A stretch of 64,000 bases of DNA from Cristatella mucedo (GCA_009760855.2 WPIO01000033.1:1266001-1330000); one strand, 5' to 3'. Shown: positions 11,385 through 23,939, numbered from the stretch's first letter. Program-made: numbers and translations. Notes: generated by a model from the letters alone, not told the origin.

Positions 11385-14300
11385 GGAATAGTAATAATGA
11401 TAATGCATTTGCATAGTGCCAAAGAGAACTGAATCTCTTTCTGGACACTACATATGCTATAACGAAAGCACAGGCTGCCTGCTTATTCGAAACCAGACTT
11501 CGGCAGCCGGCGCAGACGAAGGCCCAGCAGCGGTCGCAGGTGGGGCACCGGTCAGTGCAGCTGCGACAGGAGCTGAATGAGCCAACCTCGGTTTAATTGG
11601 AATAACCAGCCTGTGCTACCATGTTTGCACTACTGCTCCTCGGCAGACAAATGGGACATGGCAAAACCTGGAGGGCAGGATGAGTGGCTTCTTCGCAACC
11701 TGCTTGGATTTACGAGCCGATATGGAGATCAGACCTAACACTACAACGACTCACCATGACAGTTGGAACCTAATCTTACAGCTAGAATGATATCACAACG
11801 TTTGTGTCAGCACATGCTTCGACAACCACTAGCAAGTTGGTTTTATCTCCATTCAATCTGAGAAGTCTTTTGCCATCCAAGTGCTAATGTCAGCAATACA
11901 TTCAGCAAGGGAGTTGAGAGTTTGACGTGCCAGATGGCTGAGATGGATCAAAGCAAAGGTATACAGCTATGAATCTGCATAGACGTAAAAGCCAAGAGAG
12001 TGCAATCACATTGGCAAGAGGGAGAGTATACATAGTGAAAAGAAGGGGACCAAGCACAGAGACCTGGGGTCACCCATACTCTAGAGGATCCTCGGATGAC
12101 AGTTGTCTACTGATATCAATGCCATAAAGTTTCCAAGTGAGATAGGACCTCAACCATAACAGTGCAGTGCAAGTAATGCCCAGACAAGATAAGAGGCACT
12201 AAAGAAGGACGTAAGCAACAGTACCAAATGCTGCCGAAAGATCGAGCAAAACAAGCAAACCTCACCACTCTACAGTAGCGACTTGACCAAAGTCTGCATT
12301 CCCGAGAAGATTGTTATACAGCAGAGTGGACTCGGTGGAATGACTCTGTGGAATGATTAGCTCTACTCCAAACTGGAACTTATTTGCCAGGTTTGAAGTT
12401 TTGATATAAGAATGTAGCTAGTCTACCGAGTCTTTAGTAGGAACAGCAGAAGAGAGCCTACATAAAAATTGCTTGTCTCTTAGCCTAGCATTAACTTCTT
12501 ACTGTCTAATTGTGCATGCTTGATACCAATCATGTAAATAACCATTAGATACTGATTCAGGCAGAGAGTTATAAAGCATCTGGAGGGATAACACATTCTT
12601 TAAGGGCACTAAACGAGCGACCTATTTTTTATTATCATCAATAGGTGGCCTAGCAATAGCCTTTTTGAAAGATACAAGGACAAGATATGAGCATAAGGTC
12701 ATATTTATTATGTTAGTTATGGTGAGCCGCAGCAAATCTATACATCTCAGAAGAATAGCAGAAATAGGTTCAAGACGGCTAGTAGTGTTCTTACACTAAT
12801 AGATGAACTTCCAAGATGAGATTGCTAGTGGCAAGTTGTACAGTGGTCATTGAAGTACTGAACAGATCTGGGGGAGAGGAGTCCAGGAGGGGTGTTATTG
12901 AGGGAGAGGAGTCCAATGAGGACATTACCTTGGGGGACGGACTCCCTGATCCTAATTATATTGCTGAAAAAGCTAGAAAAGCGATCTGCTAGTATGCCAC
13001 AAGTATCACTAGGTAATGTGCTGAGCTGGGAGCAGTTATGATTTGTTTATTAGCAGGGATGGTTGATGGTCGAAGTCTGGATTTTTGGATTGTGCATCTG
13101 TGATTCTACTACGTTTTTACCTAACTGTGAATGGTTGATAGTGTTATTAACTAGGGATCGAACTAACCGGCAGCTGTGAATCATTTGGGTTATCTTGCAT
13201 GCTTGCCTTAGCAGGATACCCTGCTATTAGTTAACTATAGGTTATTACTTCTCTTGCAGTGAGTTGTAAAGAGCCCAAATAGAGATTTAGTTTCCGTAAA
13301 GCGCAATACAAAAGACACTATTTGTATTATTTTTTTTATTATAAAAGCTACTTGGCTAGTAAGAATTAGTACGATCTACAAGTGATCATATGCCAGTCGA
13401 TGGCCAGTCAGTCCCGATCTTTCGTATTATTTCTAAAACTTATGCTTAGTATTCCTAGCTAGCTTAAACGTCAGCAATAAACCAGAAGCCATCTGAGCAA
13501 GGCCATCCGGTGCCTGCTAGTATTGTGTTTCAGCATTCCACCAGTGAGGACAGGTCGAATAGAAGATTGAACAGCAGAGGCAAGGAATATAGTTCGTGTG
13601 GGCAGCCTCAATAACAAGAGTTTCAAGGTTTTTTTTATTCTTATTTGTCAGATGATTCTGGATACCGACGGGAACACAAACTGCAGACTGAATGAAACCA
13701 GCTAGAAGTTAATTGCCGAGAATTAGGTACAAATAGAAGCTGATAACATGCAATCGAGGGCGAATATTTGATCGAGTACGACCTTTGTAGTGAGAGTAGC
13801 CATGCACATGGGTCAAAACAAAAGAAGAACTAGTCTGCACAAAAGTCGGCATTTAGGGATCAGTTGAGCTATCAAAATCGCCAAGTATGAAAAAAGAACG
13901 ATTTCTAGTACATCGAATCAGATCAGAATAATCTGAAATAAAGACTTGGAACCTGGGGGTGGGTGACAGATCACTGCCACCATCGGCAACTTGTTGACAC
14001 AGGGCCCAAGATTTTCGAAAGACTGCTACGGTATGAAAACGACTGAAAACGGTATGACACATTGAGGGACAAACGAGGACAATGGCAACTCCGCTAGTTT
14101 TGATTGATTTTAAGGCTATGTCGGGGTGGAATCGGTTATGCTCGGGCAGTTAGTCTATTTCAATCAGGTCTCGGTCAAAGCAAATAGGTCAAATGTATAG
14201 TCAAGAATCGCGTCCAGTATTATTAGGGGTTTTCTGCATATTACATTCCACAGCCACACTTTAAGAGTGGTTGCCGGGATTATATTAGGCCTGATGACCA

Positions 14301-14475
14301 CGACGTTAGAGTGATTCATAGCAGTACTTGAATGTGTGCGCACTGAACGGCTCGACATAATGCTGGAAATACTTAACGTGCACCTCTTGCTCCTTCTCTT
14401 GCTACGACTGGGCTTCCTGTGGGCAATACCCAGTTCACGAACCCTGGTAGGGAGCAGCAGCACCCAAGAATGCAT
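11385..14475 (-). mobile_element. Degenerate LINE-1x-like copy with endonuclease region
   Basis: On the minus strand the order is: endonuclease N-terminus near 14340-14160 (LWNV, then LDYTFDLFALTET), endonuclease strand SFFILGDFDSS near 13880, a linker, reverse transcriptase remnants (12990-11850, with the mirrored SVLGP- and YADD-like regions at 12060-11960), and the LINE 3' end at about 11450-11385 with an ATT-rich tail. It is the longest LINE copy here (about 3.1 kb) and the only one showing the N-terminal endonuclease, but it is riddled with stops. It is interrupted by a plus-strand 3' end at 13060-13345. Confidence 0.7.
13060..13345 (+). mobile_element. Plus-strand LINE 3' end nested in antisense LINE
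   Basis: Contains the subfamily 3' sequence 'cttgcagtgagttgtaaagagccc', the hairpin-like 'agatttagtttccgtaaagcgc', and a T-rich ATT tail. It closely resembles the 3' end at 18990-19115. Its orientation is opposite to the LINE around it, so it is a later insertion. Confidence 0.6.
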
Positions 14476-14589
14476 TTGAACGACAGTAGCAAAATGATAA
14501 CACTACATGCAGGTCTTTATTCCTTGGCAATGAGACTGCTTAGTTGACACAAAACTTAGGAGCTGAAGCGAAAAGCCTGTCTGCCGTGA

Positions 14590-15105
14590 ACGTCGAAACT
14601 GCCATATTACAACACTTCTCAACCGACATGTACTAGGTCCCCATCATGCAGCATATCGACTTCAAGGTTCTGCTACTCATTTTTAGGTCCCTTAATTATC
14701 TTGCTTGGGCCTAACTATCAGAAATACTTTTCAATCAGACTTTGCATCATACCACCCTCTCTTCTGACTGAAGTCGGTCAGCTGTGCGTCTGACCATTTT
14801 GGAAAGCCTGCCTTCAATTTGCACGCTCCCAATGCCTGGAACTCATTACCAAACTGCCGTTGCAAACTCCTCTGACTTGACATTTGAAAAGTAGCTAAAG
14901 AGCCATCTGTTCATCTGCTCTGTCCGTGTGAGTTGTCCATTGTATGGTCATGCATGCTGGCACTGTATCTACACCTTATCACTAACCAACTGACAAGCTT
15001 CTACACCTTATCACTAACCAACTGACAAGCTTGCATGGCAGCAAATGTAAAGAGATACAGGTCTCTCACGGGTGCTATATACATACATTATCATTATTAT
15101 TATCA
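14590..15105 (+). mobile_element. Decayed LINE-1x 3' end
   Basis: Recognisable C-terminal reverse transcriptase module (IDFKVL...FRSLNYLAWA-like, then NAWNSL-like), a 3' UTR with 'gtcatgcatgctggcactg', a hairpin remnant and a 'tatcattattattatcat' tail. A 32-bp duplication is present at about 14998-15031. Confidence 0.65.
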
Positions 15106-15274
15106 TCCTAAGAAACCACGAAGCTGAGAGCAAAATAAGTGGTCTGACAAATGCAGTGCTGACAAAGGTACCGAAGAGTCAAGAGCAATGCTGTGTCGAA
15201 GCGAGCCATACGCCTGTGCCCGATGAGCAAGTTCACGATCAAGCGATGGGGGACGGGTGGTGAGACTGACTGGC

Positions 15275-15482
15275 CATCAATCGACTGCCTTTTCGAACAG
15301 TTTGAATCTATCATACGAAAGTGGAGCTTTCACAAAGCACTAGCTCCAATGTGGCCGATCTTGTCAAAGGCATGCATACATCAATCGACTACATTTTCCA
15401 ACAGTTTGAACATATCATAGGAAAGTGGAGCTTGCATGCAGCGCTGCTTGCAATGTGGCAAATTTTGTCATACGAATGAGAA
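15275..15482. repeat. Two-unit tandem duplication, period 104 bp
   Basis: The block starting 'catcaatcgact' at 15275 recurs at 15379 with diverged but obvious identity (cagtttgaa, catatcata, gaaagtggagctt, caatgtggc). It is not part of the recognised LINE or SINE consensus. Confidence 0.7.
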
Positions 15483-15839
15483 ATCCGAAACTTGGGCGTT
15501 GAAATTGACAGGAAATAGTTAATCACAATCAAGGTCTTGTTGACTTTTTGAAGGACTGCACTGCTGGAGCTAGGAGTTACCAAGCCTGCATCCAGCACAT
15601 CTTCCTTTGAGCTTCGACGTAAGCTTGATCACACACGAAAGCCTTGGATTTTACTAACTCAAATACATGCCACGTTTAATCTTCCATTTCTATAGGTTCA
15701 TTATTACACTACACAAATGTGGCACAATAAGGAACATGCTACTAACGAATTAAATTAAATTAATCGGCAATGAGTTACTCTAAAGAAGAGCTCATCTCCT
15801 GAATACGCTATATCATTATCTCTGTGGTCTTCACTGGTA

Positions 15840-17705
15840 GACTAACTTAGCCCTGCCATAACCGAGATTTTTAATGCTTCTTTGGAAAAAGGGGTCGTAC
15901 CCAAGTCTTTCAAATCGGCAATCGTTAGACCGATACTTTAAAAAGCCTGGATTACAAACAGAGGTCTTTGCAAACTATCGCCTAGTTTCCCTTCTTCCCT
16001 TTTTGTTAAAGGTTCTTGAAAAAATTGTCGCTAAGCAGCTGGTTGCACACTTTGAAAAGAATTAAATGTCAGAAGCATTTCAATCAGGGTTCAAGAGGCA
16101 GCACTCCACTGAAACTGCTCTCCTCCGTGTTAACAATGACATTCTATGTGGCAACGATGACGGGATTGTCACTGCCCTAGCTCTGCTAGATCTGTCAACT
16201 GCCTCCGACACCGTTGATCACGATATTCTACTTTGAACGATTGAGGACAACAATCGGTCTAGCAGACGAGGCACTGGCGTGGTTTAAATAAGGTGGTTTA
16301 CTTGTCTGATCGTGTTCAATCCGTGTCGTGTGGGGGGTCAGGTCTCACACTCGAGACCGGTCACCTGTGGAGTCCCTCATGCATCCTTGGTCCCTTGCTG
16401 TTCTCCATTTACACTCAACCTCTGGAAAAAGTGATTAAGGCCCATGGAATAGGATATCACTTATATGCTGACGATGCTCAGCTGTATTTGTCATTCCAAC
16501 CGACGGAATCTACTGCAGCAAATGATAAGCAGAATGCTTACCTTTGACATTCGATCCTGAATGTAGGAGAACTTCTTGAAACTAAATGATTATAAAACCG
16601 AACTGCTGCTCATAGGACACCCTAAGCATGTAGCTGGATTAAAAGGCTTTGCTCTTCTAATAGGTGAAGCTGTTGTGCGACCATCACCACGTGCTCGAAA
16701 CTTAGATGTTGTTTTCGACAGCTAAAAAGCTTCACTCAGAAGACTGCTTTTACAGCTTGCCATCACGTCCGATCCCTATCCACGATAAGGAGCTGTCTTC
16801 CACAGTGGCTTGCAAAGAGTTTATTTAACTAGCTCCTTAGTTCTGTCTCGGCTTGGTTACTGTGATTCCCTTTTGGCTGGCTACCAAAGAAAGCAACTAG
16901 GCCACTGCAGCTGACTATGAATATGGCTGCAAGGCTAGTTTTCAAGTCCCAGAGGTTTGACCACGTATTGCCTTTGCTAAAAGAGCTAGGGTGACTACCG
17001 GTTGATTAACGGATACAGAGCAAAGTTCTTATACTGACCCACAAGGCCTGCCACGCCCTGGCTCCTCCATACCTAGCTGAACTGCTGCACCAGTTTTAAC
17101 CTCTTCGTGCCCTCTGGTCTTGTGTGGACAATAAATTAGCTGTTCCATTCCTCTGCTTAAAATAAATACGAGCTGATTTAACAGCCTCTTTTGTATAGAG
17201 ACTGAAGAGCCTTTATGACTATCACTGCTTATAGCAGTGGGTTCGAAGCAGGATTCTTTATCACTGCAAGCAGTGATAAAGGATCGCCCACTGCAGTATT
17301 CGAACCCACGACCTCGGGACCAAGGTCGTGAAAAGCAACCGCCTTACCTAGTGTGCCATCACGGCTCACCTAAAGACCGTTGGCGACAGAAGATTTTTCT
17401 CTGCATGTTTTAATAAGTGGAACTCACTTCCACAATTCTTAGGCAGCGACATCTCTCTCACTGCCGACTAATGCACATCCTTTCTAGCCGTCCTGAGCTG
17501 TTACTTCCATGCTACCCACTACCTCAACTGCTCTCCTAACTCAGCTATGCCTCTCACTTTCTCTTTCATGCGTGAGATGAAGTTTGTTGGCTATCGAATG
17601 CATACCGAAAGCCCATAAGGCTGTGAGTGCTCTATACAAAACTCCTTCGTAACACCCACCGAGTCTTTGTGAAGTTACAGCCGGATATACATTACATTAC
17701 ATTAC
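15840..17705 (+). mobile_element. LINE-2x non-LTR retrotransposon copy, inactive
   Basis: Second LINE family. Reverse transcriptase motifs in order: ANYRLVSLLPFLLKVLEKIV (near 15970), [20 protein letters not shown] (near 16080), [16 protein letters not shown] (near 16190), the [13 protein letters not shown] block (near 16390) and [15 protein letters not shown] (near 16460). Stops and shifts break the frame throughout. The 3' end has 'gtctttgtgaagttacagccg', then 'gatacattacattacattac', so the tail repeat is ATTAC, unlike LINE-1x. A SINE-1 copy is inserted at 17163-17370. About 1.6 kb is nearly identical to the inverted copy at 34486-32885, including the inactivating defects. Confidence 0.88.
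17163..17370 (-). mobile_element. SINE-1 copy inserted in LINE-2x
   Basis: On the minus strand it begins with a tRNA-like head (A-box TGGCACACTAGG, B-box GGTTCGAATAC), continues with the 'gtgggcgatcctttatcactgc' body, and ends in the family tail. Flanking TAAA is repeated on both sides and is a likely short target duplication. The LINE-2x paralogue at about 33210-33240 is uninterrupted at this point, giving an empty site. Confidence 0.85.
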
Positions 17706-18595
17706 AATGGGTGCAACCACTGGTGTGGGGTTAGAAGAGGTATCAGAAAAAAAGAGTAGGAGTGGGTAAAAGAAATCCAAGGCTATTGAGGGCTTATGCA
17801 CCAGACGAAATCGGCCACAGAGCCCGGAGGTAAGATGCAAAGGCTCACCAACTAAGACCTAGGCTAGGCTCTTTTGGTGGTGGTGCACTGCGATGACAGC
17901 TCATATCCAACAGAAGCTAAAGTGCACATTGCCGAATCAGCTTCAATCCTGCTAGTAAGTCTCCAAGGTGGGTAAATTGAGCACCAGCATTTGCTAGACA
18001 CAGCTCGGATATGGCAAGCACTCTCTAGCCATGCACTTAGCTTTCGCAGTCCCCTTAAGTAGCTACACACGTTCTGATGACAAAAATCACGTGCATCTAA
18101 TTTTCAGCAGAAGCACGTAATTGCAGCAGGCAGTTAACCAACAACGGCCGAGCAACAGTCTGCCATGGGAGCTTCAGCTTTTAACTGCTGCTGCCATAGC
18201 GAGACATAAACGATAAAGATATGAAGGTATAAACGATGCATGCATACAATGAGAAAACTGACAATCGATTTATACACTATAGACGAAGCTACAGCTGCTC
18301 TTTGCTAAATATGACTTATCTTTGCCACGAAGCTCTTTGAACCTTGCTGTTCTCTGTCAATGCAGCACATCACACGAAAGGATTATCGACCCACTGTATC
18401 AGTTTTTGCAGCTGTGCCGACAAAAGCCAGTAATAGTTATCACACAAGCATTTTGAGTCAGCAGTGCCAATGTGTAAACCGAACTCTTGTCTTGCTAACA
18501 GTAGGACCTGGATATCTGGCAAATTCCCTTAAATCGAAGGCTAATACACGATACCTAAAATTCACAGATTATAGTAGTTACTTTGCACTATTAAT
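17706..18595. other. No gene recognised
   Basis: Open frames are short and lack domain motifs. No convincing exon on either strand. Confidence 0.4.
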
Positions 18596-18599
18596 TGTA

Positions 18600-19115
18600 G
18601 GTGCCATACATAGAACATTAAAGAGCTTGAACTCCTTACTCCTGAAGTGTTCTTTTGCACTAGTCGTCTCACAGTTCCTGGCACTTGACGAAAGTCTTTT
18701 AGTGATGGGACTTTCACCTCGTATGAATTGGCAGTCTGAAACTCACTTGCAGCTTCTGCCACCGCCTGAGCATGATTTACATCTCTACCAAAGATACTAA
18801 ATATATTCGTTCCTTAGCCATTGCTTTCCTTAGCAACTTCCATCAGATTTCCGTTTGTGCTTGTGAGCTTGACCTTTTTTTTGCTCTTGTGAGTTTACCT
18901 GAACACGATTCATTGCTGTTATCAAACAATGACACCCAGGGCCCTAAATGTCTTGTCTTCTCGTGTGCTTTAACATGTTTGTCTGAGCATGACACCATGC
19001 ATGTCATTAACCCTGGTTATTAATTCTCCTGCAGTGAGTTGTCAAGCACCCGGATTTAGTTCTCTCAGGGTGCTAAACAAATGTCCTATTATTATTATCA
19101 TTATTTTTCATACTA
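18600..19115 (+). mobile_element. Decayed LINE 3' end (LINE-1x subfamily)
   Basis: Remnant of the reverse transcriptase C-terminus, then the 3' UTR with 'cctgcagtgagttgtcaagcaccc', 'ttagttctctcagggtgc', and an ATT tail at 19085-19115. Confidence 0.65.
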
Positions 19116-19189
19116 TCACCACAATTTGCTCCTTTTCACTATTATACACTTATGTCAATAGCTAGTACAACGTCTTTGTAGTTCTCTGG

Positions 19190-20100
19190 TCAAGTCAGGC
19201 TAGCAATGTTATCCCCAAGCACGATCTAGGCTTTCATTTTTATGGTGCCAACGTGCAGCTATGCCGATGCTTTGCTCCCTCCCTGCCTTCCAGCAAGTCG
19301 AGCTCAAACTTTCTCCCAGCATGCATTGCAGACATTCGCAATGGATGACAGCAAAGTTACTCAAATTGAATGACAATAAAACACATAAATGGGCGAACCC
19401 AATTTAACTAAAAAAAAAATTGAGAGCCTACCCTTAAAATGGGTGCGGACAACATACATCCTGTAGCAGTTGCATACAATCTGGGTACCCTATTCCAAAA
19501 TGACCTTTCATTAGATGGCTGCACCATATCCACATTCAAGTCGTCTATTTTCAGCTATGTACCATAGCAAAATTACCGACTTGCTTGGATAAGGATACTA
19601 CAGCAACATCGAGTCTGGACTTGTGTGGCTATCTACTTGCAGGTCTTCCGGTATGTGCAAAAAGATGCTTAAACTCGGTGCAAAACTCCGTAGCCAGGCT
19701 TGTCTGCTGGAATGTTGCAACTGCCACATTTCTAGCTCTGGCCTACCGTTACTAAACACTTTCTCATGAGGCTTCACGTTTACCACTCATTCTACAGGTT
19801 TAACTCGTCTAGCTGATATCAAACTAACTTGAAATGCTTCTAATACCATGCCTGCAGTTGTTGTGCTCCCAAATCGTAATGCCCTGACTTGACGATATTC
19901 ATAGAGGCAAAAACACACATGCTCCTCACAGCTTTTGGTCCACTAGTATGAATCCACCTTGGTATGGTCATGCATGCTGCAATTGTGTTGCACATGCTAT
20001 CATGCATGCACATACACATGCATGCCCTCTTTCCGGAATATGTACAGTGCATGTAAAGAGACTTAATCCTCTTAGCTCCTAAACAAATGTCATTGCATTT
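19190..20100 (+). mobile_element. Decayed LINE-1x copy (reverse transcriptase region to 3' end)
   Basis: Matches LINE-1x from the catalytic region (KHDLGFHFYGANVQL-like, replacing the YADDTQL core) through the LKLNDNKT block, the C-terminal module and the 3' UTR. Catalytic Asp residues are lost, so it cannot be active. Confidence 0.7.
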
Positions 20101-20104
20101 CACA

Positions 20105-20515
20105 GAATTACTGTGAGTGAACTGCTAGAGCAGAATCACAGCCTCCTATCCAAGAAGGCTATCACGGCAACGTGCAGGGCCACTCCCTTACTTTCACTGA
20201 CATACCGTTGCCGACAGGAGATGCTCTCTGTGTGCAAGAACTAGACCGCAAACTTGCAATTCCTGCAGTGAAAATATCTTTTCTGCTACCGACTAGGGCA
20301 CTCCCTTTTCTGCCACCATGAGCTTCAAATTTTGGGCTAGCTATGCCTTAGTTCATTCTGATAAGCTGTGCTTCATGCATTTTCCTCCGATGAAAGAGGT
20401 CTAGCTTGTTTGCACATCAAAAGCCACTAAGGCTCTAGGTGCTCTATGGGGAACTCTCTAGCACAAATCCACTTAGCCTTAGTGGCTTCACGTGGTAACA
20501 GATGGAGATAAACAC
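20105..20515 (+). repeat. Decayed LINE-2x 3' region
   Basis: Resembles the LINE-2x tail: 'ttgccgacaggagatgctct', later 'gctctatggggaactctct', then 'cagatggagata'. Confidence 0.55.
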
Positions 20516-20801
20516 GTGTATAAGCACCGAATGCCTCCTTCGGTTGACGTGCTTCTGACAACTGCAAAAGAATTAGCTGAGGCTATAGATGAAAACTCAG
20601 CATATTCAGAACTCAGTGAGAAGCAAAAGCCACATGAAGCTGAACACTACTATACAGATCAAAGCATGCCATTTTCGTTCATTTGATTAATTGATAAGTT
20701 GGTACATTAAAAGAGTAGACAAATAGGCTTTATTTCGGCTCACCAAAGGTCCTATTGATAGCTGCCAGGTAGTTATTACTATACCTGTTGATTTCCCTTT
20801 A

Positions 20802-20895
20802 ATAATAATAATACACTTGATAAAGCGCCCTCAGAGAACTCAATCTCTTTCTAAGCGTTTTACATTTATTGCAAAGGAATATTTGAACTATCCTA
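20802..20895 (-). repeat. LINE-1x 3'-end fragment
   Basis: (AAT)n, then 'gataaagcgccctcagagaact', 'caatctctttctaagcg' and 'ttgcaaagg': the minus-strand LINE-1x terminus with the hairpin, severely 5' truncated. Confidence 0.8.
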
Positions 20896-21440
20896 GCATC
20901 GCATCACCTGCTTGCCCAATTTGCTGGTGAGAAAACAGTTTCAGCCAGAGTATAGTCCTACTAGTCTGCATCAACCTAACACACCACATCGTACCGAAAA
21001 GCGGGCCATCTTGAATTGATCAGCACCCCATCTGGTTCTACACAGCAGCCACTGTTTTTCCAGCCATCAGCACAGACTACCATGGCCAGGAAATGAAAAA
21101 ACCTGGGACGGATTAGCAGGATCCGATTCATCTTACTGCATGCATGCAACCCTTTTGCCTCGGGTAGCAGGAACATGAATAGTGCCCAGTGCTGCTCTGG
21201 GAAGGTGCCCACTCCTTTAATTTGCTCCACTACGCTGTGTGCACATAAGATAACCAGCCTGACATAGGAAACTCGTCCAGGTCTTTAGTGTTTTCACGGG
21301 GCTGTCTGCTAAGGAGCACTCTTCTTGTCAACCAGATAAGACAACAACGAGTCACGACTTTTGTATAGCTCTCACCCAAAAGGAGCCTACGGTAGTCACT
21401 AGTAGAAAACTGCTTCTACTTAGACAACTGCTTCTAATTA
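20896..21440. other. No gene recognised
   Basis: An 84-codon open frame on the minus strand (20976-21230) has no family signature that I recognise and no clear splice boundaries. Confidence 0.35.
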
Positions 21441-21449
21441 GAAGCACGA

Positions 21450-23100
21450 ATCGAGGGTGGCTGCAGAGCGAGGAAGGGGGCGGACGCATGAGCGCACATA
21501 CTACAGCAGCCACCTCAGAGGCTTTTGTGATTGTTTGAAGCCAGTCAATCTAACCACGAAGCAGCGATCAGCCCGCGAAAGACAAAATTCAATCCCTTAC
21601 CCGCCAAGACCTCGGCTTTCGGCAGCGAGCAGCCATAAATTGATTCTAACAGTAGCTATGACGCACGTATCATATAGGGCCTATAAAACTCTTTCGTCCC
21701 TTCGGAATGTGAGCCCACGTATGTACAATTAAGAAACCTGTGCAAAACGCTGCCGGAGCGTTTACCTGCCATGCCAACAAGAAGCCACGATGAATCAACC
21801 AGCCACAGCGTGCTAGCAACCGCTCACCTGCGCCGCAGCATTTTCAGCGACCGTACCTTGGCTGCTCTCCCGACTTACTCTACTGCACAAGGAAAGCCCT
21901 CCGTCGGACCGACCGCTGCCAGTCCGGCGGTAGATGCGCGCTAGATACAAGCGGCAAAGTCTGCGATCGACGCGAGCTGCTCGGAAAAAAGGTAAGAATC
22001 CAGAACTAACCACGAGGACAGCCAGGCAGGTCCTAGCTTTGATCGAACCTGGCACTCCGGCAGTCGCCGACAACGGCCAGTCGGCTCAACACTCAGCCGC
22101 CACCAACAGCCCGACCCCGCCTATGCAGAGCAATTGCTAGACCAGTACGCTCGGCACACTCTAAGCTCGAAAACACCTGCTCTTAAATGCAGTACGAACC
22201 GCTTCTGGTCTTGCGCCGGTCCTTGCCTGAGACGAGAGCCGGCAAAACGATCCGCCAGCGACGGGTGGCGCAGCCGTGAAGTCGGCCTCAACCTCGAATG
22301 ACCTCGAGCGGAACTACAGCGCCGGTTCACTCCTTGACCCCGTCGAGCGGTTAGCTCACGTGCGACCGGTTTTGGGCCGGCGGCTGCACGTCGACGTGAG
22401 TAGAGCTACCAGTGTCCCATCATATCTAGCCGTTGTTGCAGAAATCCCAAATTATTTTATCACTGTTTAAGAATTGATCGTCTCCCATCAATAGTTCTGC
22501 TTTTCTGAGGTCCAGATCCTGAGACGCCGGTGGCGAGCGTGCTTCGGGGCTGCCGGTATAGCACTCTTCGCGGTTTTCGGAGTGGTTAGGTTGCACAACC
22601 GCTTCATGATTCTGTGCAAACATAATGTATCCTTGGATTTTCCCAATAGAAATTTAGATTTTTTATCACATAGGTCGTGTTTTGGCCTGGTCTTGGAGCT
22701 CGCGCGGTGCGTGCAGGGACATGAAGCGCGCCCCCGATCGTGCGGGGGGGGGGGGGGGAGTGCTAGGGGCACGTGGTCGTCCAGGACTACGCTGGCTTGA
22801 GCTTGTGCATATGCGCGGAACGTGATTTCGACATTGTGAGGCTGGCTGCACTTGGGGTTTGTGGCGCTTGGGGTTTCTCAAACGGTCGCCCCATCGCTGC
22901 TTACTAACACCTTGTTTCTCACCTGTGAGCGAGCTTTCACGCGAGCCTTACGCTAGATATCAAGGGCTGGTCCGTGCAGTTGACCGCGAGGCTCGTGTTT
23001 TTACAGTGTCTGGAGCTCTCTACCACGGTGTGAAGAAAACTGCCCACCAGCGACTCGATGCGGTCAGTGATTAATCCATAACTTCGCTGATTGCGTTAAG
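21450..23100. promoter_or_regulatory. GC- and CpG-rich stretch, possible promoter region
   Basis: Visibly richer in CG dinucleotides than the surrounding DNA, with a G15 run at 22744-22758. Such islands often mark promoters and first exons. No TATA box or initiation site can be assigned. It contains the LSm-like coding patch near its right end. Confidence 0.35.
22930..23056 (+). CDS. Possible exon encoding an LSM14/EDC3-type LSm domain fragment
   Basis: The frame reads ELSREPYARYQGLVRAVD, then REARVFTVSGALYHGVKK. The YQG-x-V-x-AVD core followed by a strand and (Y/F)H-x-GVK resembles the first strands of the LSm domain of the EDC3/LSM14 mRNA-decapping scaffold family. An acceptor-like TTGTTTCTCACCTGTGAG precedes 22930, and GTCAGT at 23062 or GTGATT just after could serve as donor; both are weak. 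No FDF, YjeF_N or other downstream EDC3 domain was found, so this may be an isolated exon, a pseudogene piece or a chance resemblance. A profile search of the translated patch would settle it. Confidence 0.33.
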
Positions 23101-23939
23101 GCCCGAGACTTCCGCGAACAGACTCGGGCAGTCCTTAGCTCACGTCCATGTCTCCTGTGTCTGTTTTGTCAGAAATTGCTAGCAAATGAACTTGAGCGTT
23201 GCTATTTATGACTCCGAGGTTTCATCAGCTCGCTGTCACCAACTTTTTTGCAGGATTGGTAAGGCACGGACTTATTATATTGTTGGTGCATTTCAGATCA
23301 CGAAATCACTGGTTGACGAAATAATTTAACTGCTGATTCTCTAAGCTTAGGCATGCTTTAACTCACAGTAGACCCGTGCACCGTCGAGTCATTTAGCTGT
23401 TGCCCTAATGGAAACACCAGCTAATTTATAAAGCAAGAGCACCCCTAGGGAGGTACTGCCCAATTGCCCTGGTCTACTGAGCCAGATGAATAGTCATGTA
23501 TGTTCTTCTTTCTAGGTTGAAAACAGCTCGTAGCATACAAATATATTAAAGAAGCTTGTTTTGTAGTCTAATAATTTAATCGAATGGAAAATCAAACCAT
23601 TTTGCTATGCAGAACGTAGTGAGATATCTGATCAAGCTATTGCTTACAATTGACTTTTGTGGCAAATGGCTAACAATGTGACCTTAGCGAACAATGCTGG
23701 CAATCGAAGCTACGACTACCTGTTCAACAACTAATGGCAATATTGTATTTGTAATAAATCACCTTTCCAACCTCACTGCCACGACTTTCATTCCTCTGAT
23801 GAACTATGGTTTATACTGCTGTGAGTAGTACTCGTAATAGTCGTCGTCTGTTTGCATCGTCGGCACACATCTCAAAACTGAATTCTGGTGTTCTCGTATA
23901 CACTGAAGTGTCGAGCCTTGGTGGTTGCCAAAAAACCCC

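Noticed and set aside
14985-15034. 32-bp direct duplication considered as a possible CRISPR-like or regulatory repeat
   Set aside because: Only two adjacent units inside a decayed LINE 3' UTR; a local duplication in eukaryotic DNA.
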